A stretch of 64,000 nucleotides of DNA from Salegentibacter sp. Hel_I_6 (GTDB lineage: Bacteria > Bacteroidota > Bacteroidia > Flavobacteriales > Flavobacteriaceae), in assembly GCF_000745315.1 (NCBI RefSeq), contig NZ_JQNQ01000001.1:2170001-2234000 (forward strand), read 5' to 3'. Both the position numbers and the translations under genes were made by a program. This document shows positions 40,970-50,021 of the stretch, in pieces (positions within the stretch are counted from its first letter, which is position 1; the number at the start of each line of letters is the position of its first letter). The notes beneath the pieces were generated by a model. That model ran no database searches. It was not told where the DNA came from and was given only the letters and a program-made list of their open reading frames with translations.

Positions 40970-43282
40970 ATGGCCGGAACAAAAAAGAAGCAGCAAAAAA
41001 ACAAAACCAGCAAGAGGCCTTATATTGTTGGATTTTGGACAATTTTTGGAATTGGATTATTGACTGTAGTTTTAATTTTCTTAATGGCCGGTTGGGGCGC
41101 ATTTGGGAAAATGCCCGAGTTTGAAGAACTTGAAAACCCTGAAACTAACCTAGCTACCGAGATCTTTTCTTCAGATGCGGAAACTTTAGGAAAGTATTAT
41201 AGTGAAAACCGTACTCCAATAAAATATGATGATCTCCCAGATCATCTCGTAAAGGCCCTTATCGCTACTGAAGATGAGCGTTTTTACAAACACGCCGGGA
41301 TAGATGCTAAAGGAACTCTTAGAGCAGCATTTTACCTGGGAACCCGAGGTGGAGCAAGTACCATTACACAGCAGCTTTCAAAACTTTTGTTTACTGAAGA
41401 TGTTTCTAATAATCCATTTGCCAGGATTTTGCAAAAAGTAAAAGAATGGAATATTGCTACAAAATTAGAAAGGCAATACACGAAAGAAGAGATCATCACC
41501 ATGTATTTCAATAAATACGATTTTGTGTATCAGGCTGTTGGTATTCGTTCAGCTGCAAAAATTTACTTTGGTAAAGAAGCTAAAAATCTCAATATAGAAG
41601 AATCAGCGGTTTTAGTGGCAATGCTTAAAAATGCCTCTTTATACAATCCGGTGCGTAGGCCAGAGTTAGTATTGCAACGGCGAAACCAGGTTTTTGTTCA
41701 AATGAATAAAAACGGATATATTTCTGAGCAGGAAAAAGATTCTCTTCAAAAATTACCACTAAAGCTCGATTTTTCTCCTGAAGGTCACGATGAAGGAATG
41801 GCAACTTATTTTCGTGTTTACTTGCAGGGATTTATGAGAGATTGGATCGAGAAAAATCCTAAAACAGATGGTACCGAATATAGTCTTTATCGCGACGGTT
41901 TAAAAATTTACACCAGTATAGATTCCAAGATGCAGCAGTATGCTGAAACTGCGGTAGAGAAACATATTTCTCATCTTCAAAAAGAATTTGACAGGCAAAA
42001 TAAAAATAACAAAACCGCACCATTTCGTGATATTGATCAGCACCAGGTGAATGGAATTGTAAGAAGTGCTATGCGTCGTTCTGTAAGATGGAAAGAAATG
42101 GCAAATCAGGGAAAATCTGAAGAAGAAATTCTGGCTTCATTTGATAAAGAGACAGAAATGCGTGTCTTTTCCTGGGAAGGAACTAAAGATACTATTATGA
42201 CGCCTAAAGATTCTATTTTTTACTACAAAGGCTTTTTACAGGCAGGCTTAATGTCTATGACGCCTCAAACAGGAGAAGTTAGAGCCTGGGTTGGCGGTAC
42301 CAATTTTAAGCATTTTAAATATGATCACGTAAAACAGGGGAAACGCCAGGTTGGTTCTACGTTTAAACCTTTTGTATATGCTACAGCAATAGACCAGTTA
42401 AAACTTTCCCCTTGTGATATCATGCCAAAAAGCAGGTTTACGATAGAAGAAGGTAAATATGGAAATTCGAAAGATTGGTCTCCCTCTAATGCCAACGGAG
42501 AATACGATGGAATGATTAGTTTGAAGAATGCCCTGGCGCAATCGGTAAATACCGTAACAGCCCGGTTAATTGATAAAACAGGACCCGGACCAGTTTTAGA
42601 TTTAGTAAAGAAATTAGGCGTAGATACAGAAACATTCTCGAACGGCCCCGCCATTGCTTTAGGTACCGAGGACATGAGTTTATTTGAAATGGTTTCCGCT
42701 TACAGCACTTTTGTTAACGAAGGAGTGTACGTTAAACCGGTAATTGTAAATAGAATTGAAGATAAGAACGGAGCTGTTTTATATCAACACGTTCCAGAAA
42801 CCCGTGATGTTCTTAATAAGGAAGCGGCTTATGTAACGGTAAACCTTTTAGAAGGTGTAACTCAATACGGCTCGGGGGCTCGTTTACGTGGAAGTTACGC
42901 GAAAGATTTTGATCACTACAAGCGCGGCGTAACCGGTTATCCTTACGATTTAAAAAACCCTATTGCCGGTAAAACAGGAACCACACAAAATCAAAGTGAT
43001 GGTTGGTTTATGGGAATGGTTCCCAATTTAGTAACCGGTGTTTGGGTTGGTGCTGAAGATCGTGCCGTACATTTTCCCGGTATTACTTACGGGCAGGGAG
43101 CCACTATGGCTCTGCCAATTTGGGGGATGTATATGAAAGATCTTTATGCAGATGAGGAATTGAAAGTTTCAAAAGATGCTTTCCCAAGACCCGATAATCT
43201 TTCTATCGAAATAAATTGCGATGAGTACAATCAGGAAAATGAATCTGAGAGAGGCAGTGTACCTGATGAGCTTGATTTTTAA
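40970..43282 (+). CDS. Bifunctional penicillin-binding protein 1A
   Basis: The 770-residue class A PBP has one membrane helix (about 21-41), a glycosyltransferase domain with catalytic Glu101 (ATEDERFYKHAG), GGASTITQQLSK, and a transpeptidase with GSTFKPFVY (Ser near 461), SVN near 525 and KTGTT near 667. It makes and cross-links peptidoglycan. The C-terminal tail (residues after 735) is acidic and short. It starts 15 bp after gldH. The gene would be called mrcA or pbpA depending on nomenclature, so I leave the symbol empty. Confidence 0.95.
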   Translation: MAGTKKKQQKNKTSKRPYIVGFWTIFGIGLLTVVLIFLMAGWGAFGKMPEFEELENPETNLATEIFSSDAETLGKYYSENRTPIKYDDLPDHLVKALIATEDERFYKHAGIDAKGTLRAAFYLGTRGGASTITQQLSKLLFTEDVSNNPFARILQKVKEWNIATKLERQYTKEEIITMYFNKYDFVYQAVGIRSAAKIYFGKEAKNLNIEESAVLVAMLKNASLYNPVRRPELVLQRRNQVFVQMNKNGYISEQEKDSLQKLPLKLDFSPEGHDEGMATYFRVYLQGFMRDWIEKNPKTDGTEYSLYRDGLKIYTSIDSKMQQYAETAVEKHISHLQKEFDRQNKNNKTAPFRDIDQHQVNGIVRSAMRRSVRWKEMANQGKSEEEILASFDKETEMRVFSWEGTKDTIMTPKDSIFYYKGFLQAGLMSMTPQTGEVRAWVGGTNFKHFKYDHVKQGKRQVGSTFKPFVYATAIDQLKLSPCDIMPKSRFTIEEGKYGNSKDWSPSNANGEYDGMISLKNALAQSVNTVTARLIDKTGPGPVLDLVKKLGVDTETFSNGPAIALGTEDMSLFEMVSAYSTFVNEGVYVKPVIVNRIEDKNGAVLYQHVPETRDVLNKEAAYVTVNLLEGVTQYGSGARLRGSYAKDFDHYKRGVTGYPYDLKNPIAGKTGTTQNQSDGWFMGMVPNLVTGVWVGAEDRAVHFPGITYGQGATMALPIWGMYMKDLYADEELKVSKDAFPRPDNLSIEINCDEYNQENESERGSVPDELDF

Positions 43283-43389
43283 GATTTAATAAAAACTTAC
43301 CAGTATTTTTCAGAAAAATATAATCTAGCAAGGCATAAGCATTGTAACAGCATTTTTATTTTCGTATTTTTCGGTAAAATTAAATACCG

Positions 43390-44091
43390 ATGATTAGAAA
43401 AACTGTAGCGAATGTAAAAGATGCTTTGCAGGGTGTAGAAGATGGCATGACGTTTATGCTTGGAGGTTTTGGTCTTAGCGGGATTCCCGAAAATGCCATT
43501 TCAGAACTGGTGCGTCTTAATGTAAAAAACCTTACCTGTATTTCCAATAACGCCGGGGTAGATGATTTTGGCCTGGGGCTTTTACTTCAAAAGAAACAAA
43601 TAGATAAAATGGTTTCTTCCTATGTGGGAGAAAACGACGAGTTTGAGCGCCAAATGCTTAGCGAAGAGTTGGACGTAGAGCTAATTCCGCAGGGAACATT
43701 AGCTGCACGTTGCCAGGCTGCTCAACAGGGTTATCCTGCCATATACACACCTGCCGGTTATGGAACTGAAGTTTCCCAATTTAAAGAAACCCGCGAATTT
43801 GATGGTAAAATGTATGTGTTGGAAAAAGCCTTTAAAGCCGATTTCGCTTTTGTAAAAGCCTGGAAAGGCGATAAAGCCGGAAACCTTATTTTTAAAGGAA
43901 CCGCCCGTAATTTTAATCCGCTAATGTGTGGAGCTGCGAAAATAACTGTTGTTGAGGTTGAAGAATTGGTAGAACCGGGAGAACTGGATCCAAACCAAAT
44001 TCATATTCCTGGCATTTTTGTGCAGCGAATTTTTGAAGGGAAAAATTACGAAAAACGAATTGAGAAGAGAACAGTTCGAAAAGTGAGTTAA
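43390..44091 (+). CDS. scoA: 3-oxoacid CoA-transferase subunit A
   Basis: Subunit A, 233 residues, has the family motif GGFGLSGIPENAI (about residues 21-33) and SNNAGVDDFGLGLLL. With subunit B it moves CoA between succinyl-CoA and acetoacetate. The partner scoB is 573 bp downstream, not adjacent as usual, because a four-helix-bundle gene lies between. The C-terminal KRIEKRTVRKVS is the typical tail. Confidence 0.92.
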   Translation: MIRKTVANVKDALQGVEDGMTFMLGGFGLSGIPENAISELVRLNVKNLTCISNNAGVDDFGLGLLLQKKQIDKMVSSYVGENDEFERQMLSEELDVELIPQGTLAARCQAAQQGYPAIYTPAGYGTEVSQFKETREFDGKMYVLEKAFKADFAFVKAWKGDKAGNLIFKGTARNFNPLMCGAAKITVVEVEELVEPGELDPNQIHIPGIFVQRIFEGKNYEKRIEKRTVRKVS

Positions 44092-44152
44092 AGGTTAATG
44101 GTTAAAAGTGACCATTGAACAAATAACCAATATTAATAAACGATGATTTGAA

Positions 44153-44634
44153 GATTTGAAAATGTGATAATTTGAAGATGATTTATTGATTAAACGTTTT
44201 TACAAAATTGCCATAGCTTTTGTAGTAAAAATCGAAGGTTAAATGAATTAACTACACTTTGGTTATGAGGAATGATAAAGATAATATTATAGTAAGCAAA
44301 ACGTTTGATTTTGCACTAAAGATTATCGATTATTCGGAAAAATTGAGATCAAACCATAAATATGAAATGTGTTCTCAACTCTTTAAAAGTGGTACTTCAA
44401 TTGGAGCAAATGTTTGGGAAGCCCAAAATGCTGAAAGCAATGCTGATTTTATTCATAAATTTAAAATATCAGCTAAAGAAGCCGATGAGACTAACTATTG
44501 GTTAAAACTTTGCAAAGCATCAAAACATCTTCCAGATCCAGATGAAGAATTTTTTTCAGAATTAACCTCTATTATAAGGATAACTTCAAAGATTATAAGT
44601 TCGTCTAAAAGGCGGTAAACAAAATTTTCAAATC
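44153..44634. repeat. Inverted repeats bracketing the four-helix-bundle gene
   Basis: GATTTGAAAAT (44153-44163) is matched by ATTTTCAAATC (44624-44634). More TTTGAA- and TTCAAA-type units occur on both sides (44145-44180, 44622-44660), so the flanks are two low-complexity arrays in opposite orientation. The enclosed segment is about 480 bp and contains exactly one gene. Confidence 0.6.
44265..44618 (+). CDS. Four-helix-bundle (S23/IVP-like) protein
   Basis: The 117-residue protein fits the family named for proteins encoded by 23S rRNA intervening sequences. SKTFDFALKIIDYSEKL, the central CSQLFKSGTSIGANVWEAQNA (residues about 40-58) and the tail ELTSIIRITSKIISSSK are family features. ATG 44265 is chosen over a TTG two codons upstream. 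The close relative Avd is an accessory of diversity-generating retroelements, but no reverse transcriptase is here. It separates scoA from scoB and is bounded by inverted repeats, as if inserted. Confidence 0.8.
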   Translation: MRNDKDNIIVSKTFDFALKIIDYSEKLRSNHKYEMCSQLFKSGTSIGANVWEAQNAESNADFIHKFKISAKEADETNYWLKLCKASKHLPDPDEEFFSELTSIIRITSKIISSSKRR

Positions 44635-44663
44635 AGCAAATAGTCAAATTTTCAAATTGAATT

Positions 44664-45317
44664 ATGTTAGACAAAGAAGGAATAGCAAAACGTATCGCAA
44701 AAGAGGTAAAGGACGGTTATTATGTGAATTTAGGAATTGGAATTCCTACGCTGGTAGCCAACTTTGTGCGCGATGATATAGAAGTAGAATTTCAGAGTGA
44801 AAATGGCATCCTTGGGATGGGGCCTTTTCCTTTTGAGGGAGAAGAAGACGCCGATCTTATTAATGCAGGAAAACAAACCATAACGGCACTCCCAGGTGCG
44901 AGTTTCTTTGATTCGGCAATGAGTTTTGGAATGATTCGCGGTCAACACGTAGATCTTACTATTTTAGGAGCTATGGAAGTTGCTGAAAACGGTGATATCG
45001 CCAACTGGAAAATTCCGGGGAAAATGGTAAAAGGTATGGGCGGCGCTATGGATCTTGTAGCCAGTGCTGAAAATATTATCGTTGCGATGATGCATACCAA
45101 CAAAGCGGGAGATTCTAAGTTGCTTAAAAAATGTTCGCTGCCTTTAACCGGCGTTGCCTGCGTTACAAAAATTGTGACCAACCTTGCGGTTATTGAAGTC
45201 ACTAAAGATGGCTTTAAATTACTCGAAAGAGCTCCTGGGGTGAGTGTTGAAGAAATTCAAAAAGCTACCGAAGGAAAGTTGATCGTAGAGGGTGATATTC
45301 CCGAAATGAAATTGTAA
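44664..45317 (+). CDS. scoB: 3-oxoacid CoA-transferase subunit B
   Basis: Subunit B, 217 residues, has the catalytic glutamate in EFQSENGILGMGPFP (about residues 45-59), GIPTLVANFV at the start and the GGAMDLV segment. It carries the CoA-glutamyl thioester. Its separation from scoA by an inserted gene means it may depend on read-through across that insertion or on its own promoter. Confidence 0.93.
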   Translation: MLDKEGIAKRIAKEVKDGYYVNLGIGIPTLVANFVRDDIEVEFQSENGILGMGPFPFEGEEDADLINAGKQTITALPGASFFDSAMSFGMIRGQHVDLTILGAMEVAENGDIANWKIPGKMVKGMGGAMDLVASAENIIVAMMHTNKAGDSKLLKKCSLPLTGVACVTKIVTNLAVIEVTKDGFKLLERAPGVSVEEIQKATEGKLIVEGDIPEMKL

Positions 45318-45369
45318 AAAAGCTGCTTGAATATTGATTTGACAGATATTCAAGCAGCTTTTCTTTTTT
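45318..45369. terminator. Bidirectional terminator between scoB and the next gene
   Basis: AAAAGCTGCTTGAATAT (45318-45334) pairs perfectly with ATATTCAAGCAGCTTTT (45346-45362), 17 bp, with T and A runs on both sides. It serves two converging genes. Confidence 0.9.
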
Positions 45370-45371
45370 AT

Positions 45372-45737
45372 CTATGCATCCAGAAAGGAAGTGGATGTTT
45401 CTTTAATATTCACTAGAAAATTTATGGCTTTATCTCGCGGAATCATTTCTCCGCGTGAATTAGCCTGAGAGAAATAATTGTACCATCCTACCCGGTCTAA
45501 ATTTTCTTCAAGCATCTTCACTTCATCTTTAGAGGGCATTTTCCAAACCGTAATATATCTATAATCGCTACGATATGGAGTGTGCTCATCATTTAAAGCC
45601 CAACCCAAATTTTCTACACCGCGGTCCTTCATTTCTTTAATTCTTTCTTCCATATTGGTAAATACCTTACGGCGTTCTTCCACAGAAAGTTTTAACCATC
45701 GGCGTGTTACGTTCCACATTTCAATATACAAATACAT
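45372..45737 (-). CDS. Small conserved protein, probably DUF6616
   Basis: The 121-residue protein starts MYLYIEMWNVTRRWLKLSVE and includes GWALNDEHTPYRSDYRYITVW, as in a family of small, likely alpha/beta-barrel dimers. No signal peptide or membrane segment. It lies alone with a shared terminator downstream. My family label is from memory and only moderately sure. Confidence 0.6.
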   Translation of the reverse strand: MYLYIEMWNVTRRWLKLSVEERRKVFTNMEERIKEMKDRGVENLGWALNDEHTPYRSDYRYITVWKMPSKDEVKMLEENLDRVGWYNYFSQANSRGEMIPRDKAINFLVNIKETSTSFLDA

Positions 45738-45897
45738 AACTATAGGTTTTATTGGTTATACACTTAAAGTTAGTAATTATATGATAGCTAATTCTTTAGG
45801 TAAGGTTAAAATTAATTGAAGTATGATAAGACTCATATCCCGGGAGTTTTTTGAGAAAATTTATCTGTTCCAACCCCGGATTTTTCTCTGATATTTT

Positions 45898-46611
45898 TTA
45901 AACACTTACAACCTCTGAAATTTCCAAAAGATTTTCCTGCCTAAGTTTTAAAATTACCTGCGCTATGGCGAGCACGTCTTTTTCGCAATATTTTACAATA
46001 CGATTTAGGTCATTTTCATTGTAAAAAACATTTCTTACATCACTTCCAGAAATATCGTCTTTGGGAGAAGGTATTTTTAAAACATTGGTTAACAATTTTA
46101 ATGAAGTGAAATGTTTGTAATCGCCAAATTTCCATAATTCCAGGGTATCCAAATGCGGAACTTCCCATGGTTTTTTTCCGAATAAATTTAGTTTTAAAGG
46201 CAATGCAAGCTCATGAATTAGCATTCGGCGAGCGATAAATGGAAAATCGAATTCTTTCCCATTGTGCGCGCAAAGTAAATGCTGAGGTTTCGCAAAATGC
46301 TCATTTAATAATGCAGTAAACTGCTGGAGTAAGGTTCTTTCTTCATCCTTAAAAGTAGTAAGTCTAAAAGTTCTTTCTCCATTTTTAAAGCTAAAAAAAC
46401 CTACCGAAATACATACAATCTTACCAAATTCGGCCCATATTCCGGCTCTATCATAAAACTCCTGTGCGGTGAAATCTTCTTTGCGCTGGTATTGAGTTTT
46501 CTCTTCCCAGAGTAGTTTTTTGTCCTCAGAAAGTTCGTTGAAATCTTTAAATTCAGGCACGGTTTCTATATCGAGAAAAAGAATATTCTCAAGCTTAATT
46601 GAGTGTAGCAT
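45898..46611 (-). CDS. Predicted 3'-5' exonuclease, DEDDy type
   Basis: The 237-residue protein has the exonuclease motifs ILFLDIETVP (ExoI, about residues 10-19), CAHNGKEFDFPF (ExoII) and YCEKDVLA (ExoIII, with Tyr-Cys before the Asp), as in PolB-like single-domain nucleases. It lacks polymerase or helicase parts. Substrate is not clear, DNA or RNA. Its start overlaps the stop of the beta-lactamase-like gene by 17 bases, so the two are co-expressed. Confidence 0.78.
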   Translation of the reverse strand: MLHSIKLENILFLDIETVPEFKDFNELSEDKKLLWEEKTQYQRKEDFTAQEFYDRAGIWAEFGKIVCISVGFFSFKNGERTFRLTTFKDEERTLLQQFTALLNEHFAKPQHLLCAHNGKEFDFPFIARRMLIHELALPLKLNLFGKKPWEVPHLDTLELWKFGDYKHFTSLKLLTNVLKIPSPKDDISGSDVRNVFYNENDLNRIVKYCEKDVLAIAQVILKLRQENLLEISEVVSV

Positions 46612-47749
46612 TGTCTAGCATTTTATAAGTCTCATCAATATACTTATAGAAATCTGGAGCGTGTTCCTCGTCCTGGTCTTTTTTAATAAGGTTTTCCCCC
46701 AATCTTACAATAATAAGGTCGTCTTCAGGAATTACAATAACATATTGACCCCGAATGCCCCGCATATAAAAAATATCTTTTTCTTTATGATCGCTCAGCC
46801 AAAAGCCGTAGCCATATTGCGGACTTTCTTCAAAACGAGGCTCTGTAGATCGTGCTACAAATTCTGAATCCAGGATTTGTTTGCCGTTCCACTTTCCTTT
46901 GTTTTTATAGAGCTTTCCAATCCTGGCGAAATCACGAGCGTTGGAAGCAATACAGCAATAAGCTTTTTCCATCCCGCTTTCCTGGCTGTCTAATTGCCAA
47001 AGTGCATCGCTTTGCATTCCCATTGGTTTCCAGAAACTTTCACTTAAATATTCCGAAAGATTTTCTCCTGTTGCTTTCTCAATTACCATCCCCATAAGAA
47101 TAGTGTTCCCGCTTAGGTATTTAAAGCTTTCTCCCGGGTCTTGAGTGACTTTGAGCCGAAGAACCAGCTCTCTAATGTTTTCGTCAAAATAAGCTCTTGC
47201 TGTCATCCCAAACGGATTGTAATAGTTCTCGTTCCAGTTTAAGCCAGATGACATGGAAGCCAAATCGCCTACTTTTAATTCTTCCTTAAACTGTGGAAAA
47301 AAATCGGAAACGGGTTGATCTAAACTTTTAATATAGCCATCTTGAATGGCCTTGCCTAATAAAGCAGAAACGATACTTTTAGCCATAGAAAAAGAGTTTG
47401 TTTTAGAATCTCGCCCATATTCCTGGTAATATTCTTCAAACCAAATACTATCACTTGTTATGATCAAAAAAGCGGCGGTTTCCAGCTCTTCGTTTAATTC
47501 AGTAAGATCTTTTGTAGGTTTAATCGAATTATAATTAGAATGTTCTGGCCATTTATCAGCTTGAGTTCCTGCCTTAATAAGTCGGTTTTCAAAATTAGGA
47601 TAATCATCTATATAGGCCGTTTTTTCACCTTGAAAATAGGTGGCCTGAATGCCACGGAAAATATAACCAAAATCAAAAATGATTAGAATAAAAATTGCGA
47701 TAGACAAAACAAGAATTACAGTGCCAAGAATCTTTAAAAATCTAATCAT
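46595..47749 (-). CDS. Serine hydrolase, class C beta-lactamase family, membrane-anchored
   Basis: The 384-residue protein has an N-terminal membrane segment (about residues 9-30) and a penicillin-binding/esterase fold. The catalytic SxxK is Ser121-Lys124 (SFSMAKSIV), the YxN-like motif is in YLSGNT (about 216), and the third motif region is near RGIRGQYV. It acts on the periplasmic side. It could be an esterase, peptidase or antibiotic hydrolase; the sequence does not decide. Confidence 0.82.
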   Translation of the reverse strand: MIRFLKILGTVILVLSIAIFILIIFDFGYIFRGIQATYFQGEKTAYIDDYPNFENRLIKAGTQADKWPEHSNYNSIKPTKDLTELNEELETAAFLIITSDSIWFEEYYQEYGRDSKTNSFSMAKSIVSALLGKAIQDGYIKSLDQPVSDFFPQFKEELKVGDLASMSSGLNWNENYYNPFGMTARAYFDENIRELVLRLKVTQDPGESFKYLSGNTILMGMVIEKATGENLSEYLSESFWKPMGMQSDALWQLDSQESGMEKAYCCIASNARDFARIGKLYKNKGKWNGKQILDSEFVARSTEPRFEESPQYGYGFWLSDHKEKDIFYMRGIRGQYVIVIPEDDLIIVRLGENLIKKDQDEEHAPDFYKYIDETYKMLDNATLN

Positions 47750-47761
47750 AAAGCTGAAGTT

Positions 47762-48256
47762 TTAGAACATTGAAAGTTGTGAAGTGTTATTTTCGTGATT
47801 TAAAAGCCATTGCTTTCTATGCAGTCCTCCTGCGTATCCGGTTAAAGAGCCGTCGCTCCCAATTACTCGATGGCAGGGAATTACCACCCAAAGCGGATTC
47901 TTACCGTTTGCCGAAGCTACTGCCCGAATTGCTTTCTCGTCTCCCAATTTTTTTGATAATTCTAAATAGGAACAGGTTGTTCCGAACGGAATTTCACTTA
48001 AAGCTTTCCAAACTTTCTGCTGAAAATCGGTCCCCTGCGGATTTACTTTTAAATGGAAATCCTTCAGCTTCCCATTAAAATAGTCGTCTAATTGTTGTAC
48101 AGTAGACTTAAGGAAAACTGGTATTTCTGTTGAAGGGGGAATTTCTTCATCTAAGATCTGAATGGCAGAAACCCCTTCTTCGCTCCCGCTAATTCTGGCT
48201 GTTCCCAGGGGTGTTTTCAGAAATATTTGAGTTTGATGATTCGGTGTTTTCTTCAT
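47762..48256 (-). CDS. ogt: Methylated-DNA--protein-cysteine methyltransferase
   Basis: The 164-residue repair protein has the acceptor cysteine in IPCHRVIG (about residue 128) and the DNA-recognition helix (RAVASANGKNPL), so it removes methyl groups from O6-methylguanine. ATG 48256 is the first good start before the core TPLGTARISG; a longer frame reaches 48361 but would overlap the next gene by 170 bases. Even so, it shares 68 bases with the 3' end of the upstream CNNM gene. The symbol is a best fit for the Ogt/MGMT family. Confidence 0.88.
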   Translation of the reverse strand: MKKTPNHQTQIFLKTPLGTARISGSEEGVSAIQILDEEIPPSTEIPVFLKSTVQQLDDYFNGKLKDFHLKVNPQGTDFQQKVWKALSEIPFGTTCSYLELSKKLGDEKAIRAVASANGKNPLWVVIPCHRVIGSDGSLTGYAGGLHRKQWLLNHENNTSQLSMF

Positions 48257-49319
48257 TATCCTTACGTTGAATAAGTCCAAGGCGTTTAGCTCTTTTTTCC
48301 CAATTTTGGCGGGCAAGCATCTGCATATCTTCAATGCTGTCGCTCTCGTCCATAATTTCAAGGCCCAGCAGGGTTTCTATGATATCTTCCATAGTTACAA
48401 TACCAACCGTATTTCCAAACTCATCTACAATTATGGAAATGTGCCCTCTTTTCTGTACAAAGTTCTCAAAAAGTTCAGGTATTGGCGTATCTCCCGCACT
48501 CATAAAAATATCTCTTTTTAAAGCGCTTAAAGGCTGTTCGCCCTTATGGTCTATCATTCCTTCTAATACATCGTCTTTTAAAATAAAGCCAGTTACATTG
48601 TTGGTTTTATCTTTATAAACTGGGATTCTGGAAAATTTAAGATTTTTATGGGTTTGGTGAAATTCTTCAATAGTAGTGTCTTCATTTTCAATAATGGCTA
48701 CAGAATATGGCGTCATCACATCTTTAGCTTTAACCGATTTAAATACCAGGAGGTTTTTAATAACCGTGGTTTCACTTTCATCAAAAACACCTTCTTCTTC
48801 TGCAGCATCGGTAATTGCAGCAAATTCTTCCCGGTTCATAGAAGAAACATGAGCCGATTTTCCAATTAATTTCGTGGTAAGCATCATAAGCCAAAGTATA
48901 CCGGTATACTTCAGCGGGAAGATCATTACTTTTAAGGTTTTGGCGGTGAAATTTCCTAAAGCTTGCCAGTAGGTTGCGCCTATAGTTTTCGGAATAATTT
49001 CAGAAAGAACCAAAATAGCAACGGTCATTATAGCCGAAACTATACCCACGGCATTACCACCATCCCCATAAATTTTTTCGGCTTGAACTCCAACCAGAAT
49101 AGCACCAACGGTATGGGCAATAGTATTTACTGTTAATATAGCTATAAGAGGTTTATCTATATCCTGTTTAAAGTTTGCCAGGGTTTTGGCATAGGCTTTT
49201 CCTTCCTTATTTTTTATTTTAATATAAGAAGGGGTTACGCTCAATAAAGCTGCTTCCAGAATAGAACACATAAAAGAAAAGAAAATAGAAAGAACAGCGT
49301 ATAAAATGAGTATTCCCAT
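48189..49319 (-). CDS. CNNM/CorC-type transporter with CBS domains
   Basis: The 376-residue protein begins with a CNNM transmembrane domain (about residues 1-155, four helices, SEIIPKTIGATYW) and then two CBS domains (about 200-320; VKAKDVMTPYSVAI, GIVTMEDIIETLLGLEIMDE). It is the class that exports or balances Mg2+ or Co2+ in an ATP-sensitive way. The final C-terminal residues are low complexity (SSNSNISENTPGNSQ) and overlap the ogt start by 68 bases. Confidence 0.88.
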   Translation of the reverse strand: MGILILYAVLSIFFSFMCSILEAALLSVTPSYIKIKNKEGKAYAKTLANFKQDIDKPLIAILTVNTIAHTVGAILVGVQAEKIYGDGGNAVGIVSAIMTVAILVLSEIIPKTIGATYWQALGNFTAKTLKVMIFPLKYTGILWLMMLTTKLIGKSAHVSSMNREEFAAITDAAEEEGVFDESETTVIKNLLVFKSVKAKDVMTPYSVAIIENEDTTIEEFHQTHKNLKFSRIPVYKDKTNNVTGFILKDDVLEGMIDHKGEQPLSALKRDIFMSAGDTPIPELFENFVQKRGHISIIVDEFGNTVGIVTMEDIIETLLGLEIMDESDSIEDMQMLARQNWEKRAKRLGLIQRKDNEENTESSNSNISENTPGNSQN

Positions 49320-49399
49320 ATTGGTTTTTAGTTGTTTAGAATACTAAATTAAAGATAATTCCTGCAAACAAGTGTAAAGAAATGATAAAACATAAAAAA

Positions 49400-49432
49400 C
49401 AGCCCCGCTCATTGATGGGCGGGGCTGCTTTA
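49400..49432 (-). terminator. Terminator after the gene at 49451
   Basis: CAGCCCCGC (49400-49408) and GCGGGGCTG (49419-49427) form a perfect 9-bp GC-rich stem; on the minus strand it is followed by TTTTTT. Confidence 0.9.
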
Positions 49433-49450
49433 AATTGAGTTTTTTAGGTT

Positions 49451-49924
49451 TTAAGCTGAAATTTTTTCAGTGATAATTTGTTTCCATTTATTGGCCACAA
49501 TTAGTCTTTCAGAGGCATCGTTGTTCTCATTATCATCTTCATCATAAAAAATGATTTCAGTGAGTTTTTTATGCTCAGATTTTCCTGAAAGGTCAAGGCT
49601 TATCCGTTTAATGCTATTACTATTCTCGTTAAGCTTTAGAGTGTTAACTTTGGTATTTTTAATTTCCGACAGGTCTAAAACCTGGTGCTGCATATTATTT
49701 GTGGGTTCTACCACCAACAATTTCTTCGATTTACTGTCCAGCCCTAGAAAAAGTGTAGCCGAAACTTCTACCATATCTGTTAATAAATTATTATTTGAAC
49801 TTATTGCTTTTAGACTTTTTAGTCGAATTTTTTCTTTTGAGTTTTGTTGCCAGATAAGAAATAATATTGGCAACACGAAAAGTGCTAAAAGGCCCAGGCC
49901 AATTAGCGTAGATGCTGTATCCAT
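49451..49924 (-). CDS. Membrane-anchored small protein, unknown
   Basis: The 157-residue protein has one N-terminal helix (about residues 6-24, LIGLGLLALFVLPILFLIW) and then a soluble part of mixed charge, rich in Asn, Ser and Lys, with a beta-rich pattern (RISLDLSGKSEHKKLTEIIFYDED). It would face the cytoplasm or periplasm as a single-pass protein. No family known to me. Confidence 0.6.
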   Translation of the reverse strand: MDTASTLIGLGLLALFVLPILFLIWQQNSKEKIRLKSLKAISSNNNLLTDMVEVSATLFLGLDSKSKKLLVVEPTNNMQHQVLDLSEIKNTKVNTLKLNENSNSIKRISLDLSGKSEHKKLTEIIFYDEDDNENNDASERLIVANKWKQIITEKISA

Positions 49925-50021
49925 TTTTTATAATAATTAGATGAAATTTTCTTTGTCTGCCCTTTTTATAGAGCTAAGCCTGAATTTTGAAAAACCTTCG
50001 GTTCTTCTAAAATCGAGAAAT

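Noticed and set aside
44265..44618. Diversity-generating retroelement
   Set aside because: The four-helix protein resembles Avd, but there is no reverse transcriptase, template repeat or variable repeat nearby.
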